Assembly (NCBI GenBank): GCA_013423325.1
Contig: BLJB01000150.1
Coordinates: 1-64,000 of the forward strand
Direction of reading: 5' to 3'
DNA length: 64,000 nt
Source of the DNA: Usnea hakonensis
Taxonomy: Eukaryota > Ascomycota > Lecanoromycetes > Lecanorales > Parmeliaceae
Of the stretch, positions 32,110 through 42,133 are shown in pieces. The stretch's first letter is position 1. Every line of letters starts with the position of its first letter. The translations under genes and the position numbers were made by a program. The notes under the pieces are model-generated. The model did no database searches. It saw only the letters and a list, made by a program, of their open reading frames with translations, and was not told the origin of the DNA.

Positions 32110-32755
32110 CGGTACAGCGAACAGAAAGGCTGTCAGGTCTGCCAGAATTGCAACTCTGAAGGAGAACCTTTCTCTGAAAGTGCTGAGATCGTGTTTGTAG
32201 TGATATTGAGCGGAAGGCGAAGCAAGATCAATTGGAGGAGGCCTTGTGGAGTTTGGACAATTATGGGAAGAGCATTCCAAGCCCTTAGGGACGAATGTAG
32301 GGCAACCGGAAGGTTTCGGCTTAACGGACACATGATGGCGGCCGAGGCTTTCATGGTGGAACTCAAGTGTTAAAATGAGGTGGATCTTGTCCGGTCCAAG
32401 GGAGCATGTTCGAAGGGCCAGAGGATGTTGTTACGACGTCGTGGAACGCGAATTCCTTTTCCCAGAGAATGGCTTCCGTGTCAGCATCATTGCCGCTACA
32501 AACGCATACCGGCTGAAGGACCGCTTTGTTTCAATCCTTAGGCATGTGGTCGTGATATATTTTTCAATCTGTTAAATTGAACATGGCTGTTGAAACGAAG
32601 GTTTGGAGCGATTGTTTGCCTCGGCTCGCCACACCTTCCTCCGCTAAAAGTTTCCCTTTTATTCTGTACTTGTTGCGGGATGATTCAAAGTATTCTCAGC
32701 GTTCTCGATTGGACATAACCATGTAAAGCTAATGGTCAGGTGATTCATCTTCGTG
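32110..32755. promoter_or_regulatory. divergent promoter between ICL1 and the OTU gene
   Basis: About 650 bp serving two divergent genes. I saw no clear FacB- or carbon-repression-type site array that I could assign confidently. Confidence 0.4.
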
Positions 32756-33679
32756 ATGGAGGAGCTGCAAAAGAAACATCGCCAGGAGCAAAAAGATCTC
32801 CAGTCAAGACTAACGCAAAAGAAGAGATCAGCTACCAAGAAGACCCGCAAAGGGATCAGCGATGAATGTGCACAGCTTGAGAGACGGCTGAAGGACAGGC
32901 ACGATGCTGAGATAGCTTCCTTGAACTCTCACGATCCGCTCGAAGTGGGAGATCCTAACACTATCCCTGTCAGCGATAATGATGATCCTGCCGCTCTTGA
33001 ACCGTCGAAGGACATCAGCGAGTTAATGAATGCGATGTCTGTCTCTTCCACCCCAGCGGCTAACGGCCACGCAAAGAGGCCGAATCGTCAAAAGGCCAGA
33101 CTGGCACGTCGGGCTGCCGAACAAGAAGCTACAGTCGTGGAAGCCCACAGAGAAGCTTCCGACCTACCCGACCTCCGGGAAAAGGAGCGGAGAGACATGC
33201 AGGAGGCTTACATCTCAAGAGGGCTGAAAGAGCATGAGATCCGTTCAGACGGCCATTGTCTGTATGCTGCTGTGGCAGACCAATTGGAGGATTCTAGGGT
33301 CAGCCTGAAACCAAAAATTGAAGTTGACATTACGAATGAGTGGACCCAGCTGAAGCCTGCGATGGCTGGCTATAAGATAACGAGGCAAGTGGCAGCTGCA
33401 TACATTTCACAAAACCCTGAAGATTTCTCTCCTTTCCTCGAGGAACCTCTCGATTCTTACGTGTTGAAGATTCGAGATACTGGGGAATGGGGGGGGCATC
33501 TTGAGATTCTTGCACTAGCAAAGGCTTACGGAGTCGATATTAATGTTCTGCAAGGCGACGGAAAAGTCGAGAACATCGGATGTGGAATCCCTGAAAAGCC
33601 CAGGACGCTGTGGCTTGCCTACTACCATCACAGCTTCGGACTTGGGGAGCATTACAATTCTTTGCGCAGAACACTATGA
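32756..33679 (+). CDS. OTU-domain deubiquitinase (OTUD6/Otu2-like)
   Basis: A single exon of 307 residues. The N-terminus is a basic coiled coil (KKHRQEQKDL, KKRSATKKTRKGISDECAQL) characteristic of OTUD6B/Otu2. The catalytic region is SDGHCLYAAVADQL with Asp165 and Cys168; the partner His is in FGLGEHYNSLR (His299). EWGGHLEILALAKAYGVDIN is the conserved central helix. Yeast Otu2 and mammalian OTUD6B act on ubiquitinated ribosomal proteins and translation initiation complexes. ATG at 32756 is chosen because it starts exactly at the conserved MEELQKKH. It converges on the methyltransferase gene, 87 bp apart. Confidence 0.9.
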   Translation: MEELQKKHRQEQKDLQSRLTQKKRSATKKTRKGISDECAQLERRLKDRHDAEIASLNSHDPLEVGDPNTIPVSDNDDPAALEPSKDISELMNAMSVSSTPAANGHAKRPNRQKARLARRAAEQEATVVEAHREASDLPDLREKERRDMQEAYISRGLKEHEIRSDGHCLYAAVADQLEDSRVSLKPKIEVDITNEWTQLKPAMAGYKITRQVAAAYISQNPEDFSPFLEEPLDSYVLKIRDTGEWGGHLEILALAKAYGVDINVLQGDGKVENIGCGIPEKPRTLWLAYYHHSFGLGEHYNSLRRTL

Positions 33680-33766
33680 TACGCGGGTTGCTGATGGGAA
33701 GAACTTACTGAAGCAAATTTCTGAAGTGCTCTGAGACTCTGGACTATATACGACAGAAGGACGGAG

Positions 33767-34670
33767 CTAATATCGCCATATGCTCACCCAATCCTGCCCT
33801 TTTCCAATCTCATGTGTGCGCTCTGGCTTCCAATGGGCTACCCTGGTCAGCGCAAGAGGACCGTTAGGCTCAGACGCTCCTTCTTTCACGTGGCCTTTCT
33901 CGTCGTACTGAAGCTCCTTCCCCGGGTGGGCGAGATGCTCAGTGTACACTTGAGGTGGCAAAGCAAATGGAGGACCACCAAGGAGAGGGTCCTTTGCACT
34001 GGGGAATTCGATGCAGATCAAATTGCCTTTAGAGGTGAGCAGCTGCGCCATCCTCAGTGCCCAGTCAGGACGGAAGCTTGGTGGGAGAGCCGAGAGGAAC
34101 TGTCATACTATCGTCAGTCACGGAATCAGAGGACTTGCGCCTCAGATAGATTGCTCCGCTGCCGAGGCCATTAGCTAAGCGCTATCCTACCGTATAGTCA
34201 TAGATCAGATCGACTTTGCCGTCTCCTTCGATATTGACCGTCCAGTCGGTGCCAAAGAAGTCGCCCTGGATAAATTTGACTGCTCCGGATCCAGAAATTT
34301 CATTTTTTACAGGAATTTTATGCCCATTAGCTTTCTGCTCCTCGTAGCATCTCTTGACGGCCGTTTCACTAACATCCAGTCCAAACGCATCATAGCCAAA
34401 ACTAGCCAGTAACGTGACATCGTAGCCTTTCCCGCATCCCGGCACGAGAGCTCTCTTTCTTCGCTTCTTTCCTGGACTCTCTTCTACGAAACATGTGCCC
34501 AGCAGATCTTGTTGCTCGGTGAGGGTATCAATAAGAGCGGGATTTGGCATGCCACGATCCCAAGGCAAGAAGTCACCCTTATCCCAAAGAGCGGACCATT
34601 TGCTTTGATGCATGGATGTATCCCCGGCGAAGTGGGTCAACAGCCGTGCTCGATCTTCTTGCGTTGCCAT
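33767..34670 (-). CDS. thiol/thiopurine S-methyltransferase family protein
   Basis: Complement of 33767..34099 and 34191..34670 gives 270 residues; the intron is 91 nt with a GTAGGA donor. WSALWDKGDFLPWDRGMPNP is the N-terminal substrate lid of the TPMT/HOL-like family. The SAM-binding motif I is ALVPGCGKGYDVTLLASFGY, followed by FGLDVSETAV. After splicing, DLIYDYTFLSALPPSFRPDW continues the fold, and the C-terminal GKGQDWVSIWRY is typical of fungal members. These enzymes methylate sulfide, thiols or halides. Substrate is not predictable here. It is probably cytosolic. Confidence 0.9.
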
Positions 34671-35757
34671 GATAGCTCGTTCTCTATGATTGTCTGGTCA
34701 AAGTACAAGGACGACCAGACGGATATCTGCGGGGACGAGTGAGAGTACAAATGAGTGTTCTTATACGAATGGCACATGGATTGGTCAATCTATATACTTT
34801 ACTTTATTTTTGCAGTTTATCAATGATAATCTTATGTCCAGATGACGTCGATAAGACCTTGGGCCTAAGTACGTATCCGGTTAGTGCAAATTCGGCATAT
34901 ATTGTACCTCCGTCCCTCGGTCCGGCGTCTGCTGTACCCAGAGAAAGCAAGTATGCGTACTCCGTACTGGCGCCGACTTTCTTGGAGCTTTTAGGAAGCA
35001 ACTAAATAGCCAGGTTGAGATAGGCCGAGACACACACGTAGAATATTATCATTCTTCTTGGGCGCACAGGTGTCTCAAATGTCACGGCATGATTCAAGGG
35101 AAAGAGTGCCGAGTACGAGTACCTGCCATTCGGAATCTATAAACATTGGACGAGTTCCGTTCACCATTCCAGAAATGGGATAAAAAGAAAGCTTGGTAAA
35201 ATTCTAAATAATTTACCTAGTCTTTCTCAGTGGAAGATGCAGATCATCGAATATGGATGACGTTCTTCCATTAGTTCATCTCCATTTTGCAATTGGAACG
35301 GTTCTTCGGCATGATAGAGTATTGATTATCGCTCTCCCTCTCTCACACTCTCCCCTTCTCTGTCGGAATTACTCGCGCTAAGTCCCCTGATGCTTGCGTT
35401 ACCTTAGTCAACGTCTTTCTAATCATGTCAAATGTGCTCCTCTCCTTCTTTTGTTTCTCCAGGTTCCACCATAATATAACTGCCGGTATCGGCTCACATT
35501 TCGAACTTCTTCATTCATCGTATTTGGTACACCGAGTCCACTACATGCATCTCCCAATTAGTATACCGAGTTCCTACATTCGATATCTTGTCATCCTGTG
35601 ATAATTCCTTGAACCCTGTCTTCACAGAACGAAGACTGTACAGTTTATCTTGACCACATAGATTTTTCACTCGTGTATACATTTTCTCACTGAATGAATC
35701 TTTGCCACCATTTGTCTACATTACTCCTCAAGCATGATACACACTAACAATTGAAAC
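34671..35757. other. intergenic region, long promoter of the MFS gene
   Basis: About 1.1 kb. The right 400 bp are pyrimidine-rich on the plus strand (for example CTCTCCCTCTCTCACACTCT near 35333), as in fungal core promoters. No gene seen. Confidence 0.45.
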
Positions 35758-37536
35758 ATGGATAATGAAACTGCCACCATCGCTGCCCAGGAGATAGACC
35801 ACGAGTCCCCCAAGGAACATGTTGCGCCTGATTTGGAAAAGATCAAGGGCCACTTAAGCCCAAGCGTCTCAACCCAGGATGAGCATGCAGCGGAAGAGTC
35901 GGTTACAGAACAGAAAGACGCGGAAGCGGTCGAAATCGAGATTGAAGAACCAGGACCGGTAAAAGTACCTAGATCGAAGCGTCGCGGGCTTTTCGGACGT
36001 TTCGCCATCTTGGCTGAGGTCGAGGAGCCAAAGCACTACTCTCGAACCACCAAGTGGTACATCACTTTTGTTGTTGCCTTAGCAGCCGTTGCCGCTCCAT
36101 TGGGGAGCACTATCATTTTTCGTATGATATCAAACGAAAGCATGTGAGATTTGGCTAATAGACCTAGCCACACTATTTCAGATTTCAAAAGACCTACATA
36201 CCACTCCTACAATCACCAATCTCTCAGCCGCCTTTTATATGCTTTCCATGTCCATATTCCCACTTTGGTGGTCCTCGTTCTCCGAGACCCTAGGACGCCG
36301 CACCATCTACCTTACATCGTTCTCGTTATTCGTAGTATTCAATGTTCTTGCAGCGGTGTCAAAGAACATCGCCATGCTTATCGTCATGCGAATACTGGGC
36401 GGCGGCGCAGCGGCTAGCGTGCAGGCAGTGGGGGCTGGTACAATAGCTGATGTCTGGGAGGTCAGGGAGCGAGGAAGAGCCATGGGCATATTCTATTTAG
36501 GACCATTGTGTGGGCCTCTGTTTGCGCCAATCATTGGGGGCGCTTTAGGCGAGCGGTTTGGTTGGAGGAGCACTCAATGGTTTCTTGTGATTTACGGAGG
36601 AGCAGTGCTGGTCTTTCTCTTCTTTGCCTTACCAGAAGTGAGTCCTCTGTACCCACCACATCACTCGCCATGCTGATGGTGTCTTTGCAGACGCTTAAAG
36701 CCCCTAAATCACCAATCTCAGATGACGAAAAAACAATCGCACCTAACAGTCCCAACCTAACCCGCACCATGTCCCGTCAAAGTGTTCAGCGTAAGACAGC
36801 AAAGTACATCAAGACGGCCAAACGCATATTCTTCGACCCACTGAAAATCATTCTCTACCTCCGTTTCCCCGCCGTCTTAATTACTGTCTACTACGCCAGC
36901 ATCACCTTTGCCTCGCTATATCTACTCAACGTCTCGCTCCAAGCGACCTTCTCCAAGCCGCCCTACAACTTCTCCATCACTCTCGTCGGGGTAGCATACG
37001 TCCCAAATTCCATCGGCTACGTCCTCGCTTCCCTCTTCGGTGGCAGATGGACGGATCAGATCATGGCTCGAGAAGCCAAGCGCGCAGGCCGCTACGATGA
37101 AAAGGGCAAATTAATGTACAGACCCGAAGACCGAATGCGGGAGAACGCCTGGATCGCCGCATTCCTCTACCCCGCTGCCCTCATTTGGTACGGCTGGACG
37201 GCCGAAAAGGGAATTTTCTGGCTCGTGCCCCTGATCGCAAACTTCTTCTTCGGCATCGGCTCCATGCTCATCTTCGCCATGGCGACGACCATGCTGACGG
37301 AGTTCATGCCCAAAAAGGCATCCAACGGCGTCGCGGTGAATAATTTCATAAGGAACATCTTCTCCTGTGTGGGGGCCATCGTTGCGCAGCCGTTGATCAG
37401 CGCGATTGGCAACGGCTGGCTGTTCACGGGGGTGGGAGTCATTGCGATGGCGAGTAGCGTGGTCATTTGGGCGATGAGGAGGTTCGGACCGAGGTGGAGG
37501 CAGACGATGGATAGGGAGCTTAGCAAGGGAGGGTGA
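35758..37536 (+). CDS. MFS transporter, DHA1 drug/polyamine:H+ antiporter type
   Basis: Exons 35758..36121, 36168..36637 and 36691..37536 give 559 residues; introns are 46 and 53 nt. An acidic, disordered cytosolic N-terminus of about 100 residues precedes 12 predicted membrane segments. WWSSFSETLGRRTIYLTSFS is motif A, VWEVRERGRAMGIFYLGPLC and GPLFAPIIGGALGERFGWRS form the DHA1 region with motif C, and a central loop of ~60 residues is Ser/Lys-rich. Family members export drugs, polyamines or weak acids from the plasma membrane. The first intron's acceptor (GACCTAG) is chosen to give FPTLFQISKDLHTTP; an alternative acceptor at TTTCAG would break the frame. Confidence 0.88.
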
Positions 37537-38623
37537 AAGATGGATTAGTGATTGATCTTGCAGCAAGGAGAAGGAAAGGCTTGCACGATGCATGAATGAA
37601 TGATGATTGCATTTAGCGACTGGCGTTGCGGAGCTTGAACGACATCAGGGCTCCCGGAGGGTTTCACGGGCACTTTTGCTGGATATATGGCGTATATCTA
37701 AGGAGCAGGACACGCTTTTTGGCTGGGCTTTCTTTATCATACTTGGGGCTGGACATCCGCTGACAATACCAGAACAATCTTATAGATGCAGCTTTTTCGG
37801 CTATTTATGGACATAGCTTCAATATCACAAGAAGATTCTATGCATTAGGTTGTTCATAGCATGAACAACCTGAACCGACAATCTGAACCGATGTAGCTAT
37901 CTTGTCAATGGTGTGAGAGACCACATTACCACGGACCATGACAGCTACTCTTGTTCATTGTACTCTACGCATACCACGACTCAGCGCCAACGAGCAAGAG
38001 AGCAAAGAGACTGCAACACCCTCGCTGGGCGTCAATTCTTGCCTTCACTGGCTAGTGTGCTCTGTGCTAAATCGGGCAGGTAAAGGGGGTCCGTGGCGAG
38101 ATCTCAGATGATCCGACCCAGCACAATGCCCATTGTCTCGATACCTTCTTCCGAGGGGAGCCCCTGTAAGCTCCAATGTCTATCGAGTAGAAAGAGCCAG
38201 GAAAAATTTATGGCTACTTATGAAAGAGTCCACCTCTGTAGTCTTTAGGTCCTACAGGTGCTATCTTGCCGAACGAACCGCCACTGCCACATGTCAGCAT
38301 TCAATCTCAGTGCGTCTACGAGACTGTGCGAAACGATGGACTGACCCACGCCTTGCACCGGGGGATATGTACACGATTTCTAGCGTAGACACCTTTATTG
38401 TCGCCTTCAGCCTTGAGGCGAGCCGGCTTCTGCGAAACGGCTTATTGGATGAGCTCATGCCCAAGCAGGCGCTCATTTTCGCACGAGAGTGGCATTTTTT
38501 GGCGAATGATACGAGGGATTGGTGGCAATCTGTTCCGGCGGGTCTTATTTTTCGCTTCATGACAGAACTTATACTGGAGGATGGAACGGAACACCGATAC
38601 CGAGGCCATCCAGATGCTTGGCT
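37537..38623. other. convergent intergenic region
   Basis: About 1.1 kb between the ends of the MFS and UTP15 genes. It contains the inverted repeat at 37847..37871. A long open frame (38133..38768) overlaps the UTP15 3' end but shows no family signal. Confidence 0.4.
37847..37871. repeat. perfect 11-bp inverted repeat
   Basis: AGGTTGTTCAT, a 3-base spacer AGC, then its exact reverse complement ATGAACAACCT. It lies about 310 bp past the MFS stop codon and can form a stable hairpin in the transcript. Confidence 0.7.
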
Positions 38624-40222
38624 TCAGATCCCCGAGTTAACGAGCATCCCAAGCATGCCATCTGTTTGCCAAGCTTGTTGTGAGCTCTCCACCTCTGCGC
38701 GAACCACTTTGTGTAGTCGGGCCATGAGTCCATCTATATCGGGAGATTCACCCATGTGCGCTGAGTAGAGATCGAGGATAAGCATGCCTATGTCAACGCA
38801 CAGGTTTACATACCGAGGATTTGTGATGTACTTGCATGTCCATTTGAAGATCGGCTGGAGCGACACCTCGTCTCGACCGGACAATGCGGTTCTTGTTGCA
38901 GAACGGTGACGGAGAGCAGTCAGAAGTGTTACTGTGGCAAGAAGATTCTGGCCTTTTAGCACTTCGTCGAGAGCGGCTGCGTATTTCCCTTTTCGTAGTA
39001 GAGCCTCCCATGGTTTAGGCTTGTAGTTGTGTTTCGCTCTCCCCTCAATAATGATGTCTGCGCCTTCACCCGTGAAGTCCCGACCTCTGAAACGCTTCTC
39101 CCATCCTTTCGGCCTTTTCTTTGCCCGCTTCTTATCAAGCTCCTCAATGTTGCCTTCAATCAATGCTTGCATTTCCTTTTGGCGTTCCCTTTCCTTGACC
39201 TTCTGCTGTCCAGATAACCGTGTCTTGATGGAGAGGTTGCCAGATTGCATACCCACTGCCAAATGACGATCTTCCCGCGCACTGCCAGCGCTGATGACAC
39301 ATAGTGAGAGGATAGGAGAGGAGTATTTCGATCCGGCGACGACATTCCAAGCAGTAGTCTCGAACACTTTTAAATGGCCGTCCAATCCTCCACTCACAAG
39401 TCTCGTATCATTCGAAGCTAAGCATAAGGACGTGACCGTTTTCTGGTGATTCTTCAGTATCTGTAGAGGTCGTGCAGCAATTAAATCGAGCACTGATATC
39501 TGATTGTCTGCCGCCGCAAGCATGGTAGTCCCAGATGGCATCGGCAACACAGCTTCAACAGGGGCTGCATGTTTGAAGGTCATGACTGCGTTTAAAGGAG
39601 CTCTAGGATCCCATAGCTTGACAGTTTGATCATAACTTCCAGATACCAAAAGCCCAGAAGCTTGGCCGGGCATGAATGTCCCACTTCTAATATAATCTTG
39701 ATGACCTATGAATGTCGTTGTGCTTTCCTGACTCGGAAGATCCCATAGTCGAACAGTACGATCGTCACTCGCACTCATCAAGGTTGTAGGCTCTGCAGAC
39801 GAAAACTTAGTAGTCCATACCGGCTGCTTGTGCTCTTTCCATGTTTTGAGAATAGCTCTTGAATTGACATCGAAGACCTGTATTGCACCGCTTTCATCTC
39901 CAGCAACCATGACACGGCCATCGCGCCTGATCTCAGCGCCATGAGCAATGTCATCGAAGCGAGATATGGTCTTCACAAGCTTGCGGCTGCGGACAGAAAA
40001 GACCTGGATACGAGTTCCGGTTGTGACTGCGAAATGGTCAGACGCTTGAGCGAGGGTGTTTAAAGAGGGTGGAGGGCTGGAGATGTGAGTAATTGGATTT
40101 TTTGAGGGTGAATGCACAAGCTGCTGGGATTTAAAAGTGCGCCAGTATGTCTGCTCTGGGGTCAAAGGCGAGGGTCCTGGTGGGAGCTTGACAGGCTGAA
40201 GAGGTAATACTGGCGCTGACAT
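38624..40222 (-). CDS. UTP15: U3 snoRNP protein Utp15 (WD40)
   Basis: A single exon of 532 residues. The start at 40222 (MSAPVLPLQPVKLPPGPSPL) is preferred over 40267 because it matches the fungal N-terminus. Residues ~45-330 hold about six WD40 repeats (DDRTVRLWDLPS, SYDQTVKLWDPRAP, GLDGHLKVFETT). Residues ~365-530 form the Utp15 C-terminal helical domain (KKRPKGWEKRFRGRDFTG, YAAALDEVLKGQNLLATVTL, LTALRHRSATRTALSGRDE). Utp15 is part of the t-UTP/UtpA subcomplex of the SSU processome, required for pre-18S rRNA transcription and processing in the nucleolus. Confidence 0.95.
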   Translation of the reverse strand: MSAPVLPLQPVKLPPGPSPLTPEQTYWRTFKSQQLVHSPSKNPITHISSPPPSLNTLAQASDHFAVTTGTRIQVFSVRSRKLVKTISRFDDIAHGAEIRRDGRVMVAGDESGAIQVFDVNSRAILKTWKEHKQPVWTTKFSSAEPTTLMSASDDRTVRLWDLPSQESTTTFIGHQDYIRSGTFMPGQASGLLVSGSYDQTVKLWDPRAPLNAVMTFKHAAPVEAVLPMPSGTTMLAAADNQISVLDLIAARPLQILKNHQKTVTSLCLASNDTRLVSGGLDGHLKVFETTAWNVVAGSKYSSPILSLCVISAGSAREDRHLAVGMQSGNLSIKTRLSGQQKVKERERQKEMQALIEGNIEELDKKRAKKRPKGWEKRFRGRDFTGEGADIIIEGRAKHNYKPKPWEALLRKGKYAAALDEVLKGQNLLATVTLLTALRHRSATRTALSGRDEVSLQPIFKWTCKYITNPRYVNLCVDIGMLILDLYSAHMGESPDIDGLMARLHKVVRAEVESSQQAWQTDGMLGMLVNSGI

Positions 40223-40933
40223 GTTTAATCGAAGTGTGAAAATCCCATGGTAGCGAAATGGTAGCAATAATTCTCAATGCTTTACAAAGTAGCGCACTAC
40301 TACGGCGGCCGGCTGACACCACTTACGGCAGAGTTCACGTATCAAGTGGCAGTTAAAAAAAAGGGCCTTATGCAAACACTCCAGTTTGAAAGCCCATCCT
40401 CTCACTCATTGCTTCGATACTTTTAGATAGAGACCTGGGTGTTGTATGGTAGTAGTATCAAGTAAAGTCAGAATGCTTGTAGTTGACTAGAGTCACATGT
40501 AGAGCTGCGATCAAATGACCTCAACCAGCTCCACTCATTTCCTTTGCAGAGGCTCAAGTGTGAAAGACAAAGTGCGCTATCAAGAATCCCTCCTAGTAGC
40601 GAGACATTTCTCTGTACATCATTCAAATGTAGAACTCCGCACATGTTTATGCAGTTGCTTAGCCGTTAGAACGAGTTCTAGTCTTAAAAGCGAAATCTGC
40701 TTGTATAAGTGATCATCATATACCTCGGTGTAAAGCTATCGTCCTGAAACCTAAACCAAGTGTCCTATCAAAGCAAATGTAGATGTTAGAAGGACTAGAT
40801 CGGGAGCTCGAAAGTACTGGGACAACGACACGTTTAACTTGGTCTTGGTGCTCACTCTTGTCGGTGATTGGGGCTTTGAGATTTGACCACGACGTATGAA
40901 ATATTTGGTTAGATGCCGAGGATACTTCTCAAC
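40223..40933. other. intergenic region, no gene seen
   Basis: About 710 bp holding the UTP15 promoter and the 3' region of the methyltransferase gene. No element recognised. Confidence 0.4.
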
Positions 40934-41749
40934 TTATACTCGGCAAAGGATTTCACCATGTGTGAAAGTATACCAGCCATCTTCGGCGGCAACCCACTCC
41001 CGCCAACCTCGAATGAAGCGATCGATGTCCTCTTGAGTTGCAAGGCCACCGTCAATGGCGTTTTTGGCTAACGACGAATGGAGTAGCCGATCGGCCCACA
41101 TATTACCCCAGTACGCTCTTTCCTCTGGGCTAGAGTAACACCATACACTTGCAGAAGCAGTAATGCGAGATCGATCAATGCCTGACTTGCGGGCCCACGC
41201 GATCAAATGGCGGCCCCCGTTCGGCTCACCACCACGGGATCTGGCCGTTTTCATATACGTGTCTTTGAAGTCAGTGACTGCCTTGATCTCAGGATAGTGT
41301 GTTGCAGAATCGAAATCTGATTCGCGGCAAGCCACGATGCCACCTGGCTTTGTTATGCGACGCCATTCGCGCAGTGCACTGGCAGGATCGGCCAAGTGGA
41401 CTAGAACCTGATGACCATGGACAACATCAAAAGTGCTATCTGGAAAGTCCAAAGAGTGTGCATCTCCGACCTCGAACCTGACATTCTTAATTCCGCGCTC
41501 GGCAGCCATGATGCGAGCCTTTTCGACTACGTCTTGTCCCATATCGAGACCGACAACTTCGCCGTCAGGCACCAATGCAGCAAGGTCCGTCGTGATAGAT
41601 CCTGGACCACAACCTATGTCACAGATACGCATATCCGGAAGAATGAAATCCAGTAGGTACGCGGCTGAATTGGCAGCCGTACGTAAATTGTGAGACTTCA
41701 ACACCGATTCCGAATGATCAGAAACATAGACACCTGAACTTTGCGCCAT
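40934..41749 (-). CDS. SAM-dependent methyltransferase (UbiE/class I)
   Basis: A single exon of 271 residues starting at the ATG of MAQSSGVYVSDHSE. Motif I is ICDIGCGPGSITTDLA, followed by VVGLDMGQDVVEKARIMA, FEVGDAHSLDFPDSTFDVVH and a post-motif LREWRRITKPGGIVACRESD, all standard for class I methyltransferases of the UbiE/Coq5-like superfamily. Substrate is unknown; similar fungal proteins are annotated only as methyltransferase-domain proteins. There is no targeting peptide. It shares a 384-bp divergent promoter with SEC24. Confidence 0.9.
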   Translation of the reverse strand: MAQSSGVYVSDHSESVLKSHNLRTAANSAAYLLDFILPDMRICDIGCGPGSITTDLAALVPDGEVVGLDMGQDVVEKARIMAAERGIKNVRFEVGDAHSLDFPDSTFDVVHGHQVLVHLADPASALREWRRITKPGGIVACRESDFDSATHYPEIKAVTDFKDTYMKTARSRGGEPNGGRHLIAWARKSGIDRSRITASASVWCYSSPEERAYWGNMWADRLLHSSLAKNAIDGGLATQEDIDRFIRGWREWVAAEDGWYTFTHGEILCRV

Positions 41750-42133
41750 CTCGAGCGTTAGCGCGACCAAATTCTGTGGCCCTCGGGCAAAGGATCAGCT
41801 TAAGCGGAGTAAAACAGTATGCTGCCAAGACATTCAGCCAAAGCTTAGTCAGCATAATCTAGATGCCAAGCGAGCTCGCTACAGATCTCAATTGCGAAGG
41901 CAAGAGTGCCTTGCTTTCCAGAAGGTTCAAGTCGCCAGGCCCGCCTCTTTTTACCTTTCATCCAAAAAAAATTTGGTTGTGCGAATCACTCCTAGCGATC
42001 TGTTCGGACAGCCGGCCCGAAATCCGTACACCCTCGGAGAGCTGAATTAAAAGGCCCATTCTAATACCTCTTCGCTACAAGGCGGCAGCTCTCAGAGGCA
42101 AGTCAGGCCACCTGGAATTGTTTGAGCTCGATC
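41750..42133. promoter_or_regulatory. divergent promoter, methyltransferase / SEC24
   Basis: 384 bp between two start codons on opposite strands. No specific factor site was identified. Confidence 0.5.

Noticed and set aside
38133..38768. 211-codon plus-strand open frame
   Set aside because: It overlaps the UTP15 3' coding end on the opposite strand, has no recognisable domain or promoter-like leader.
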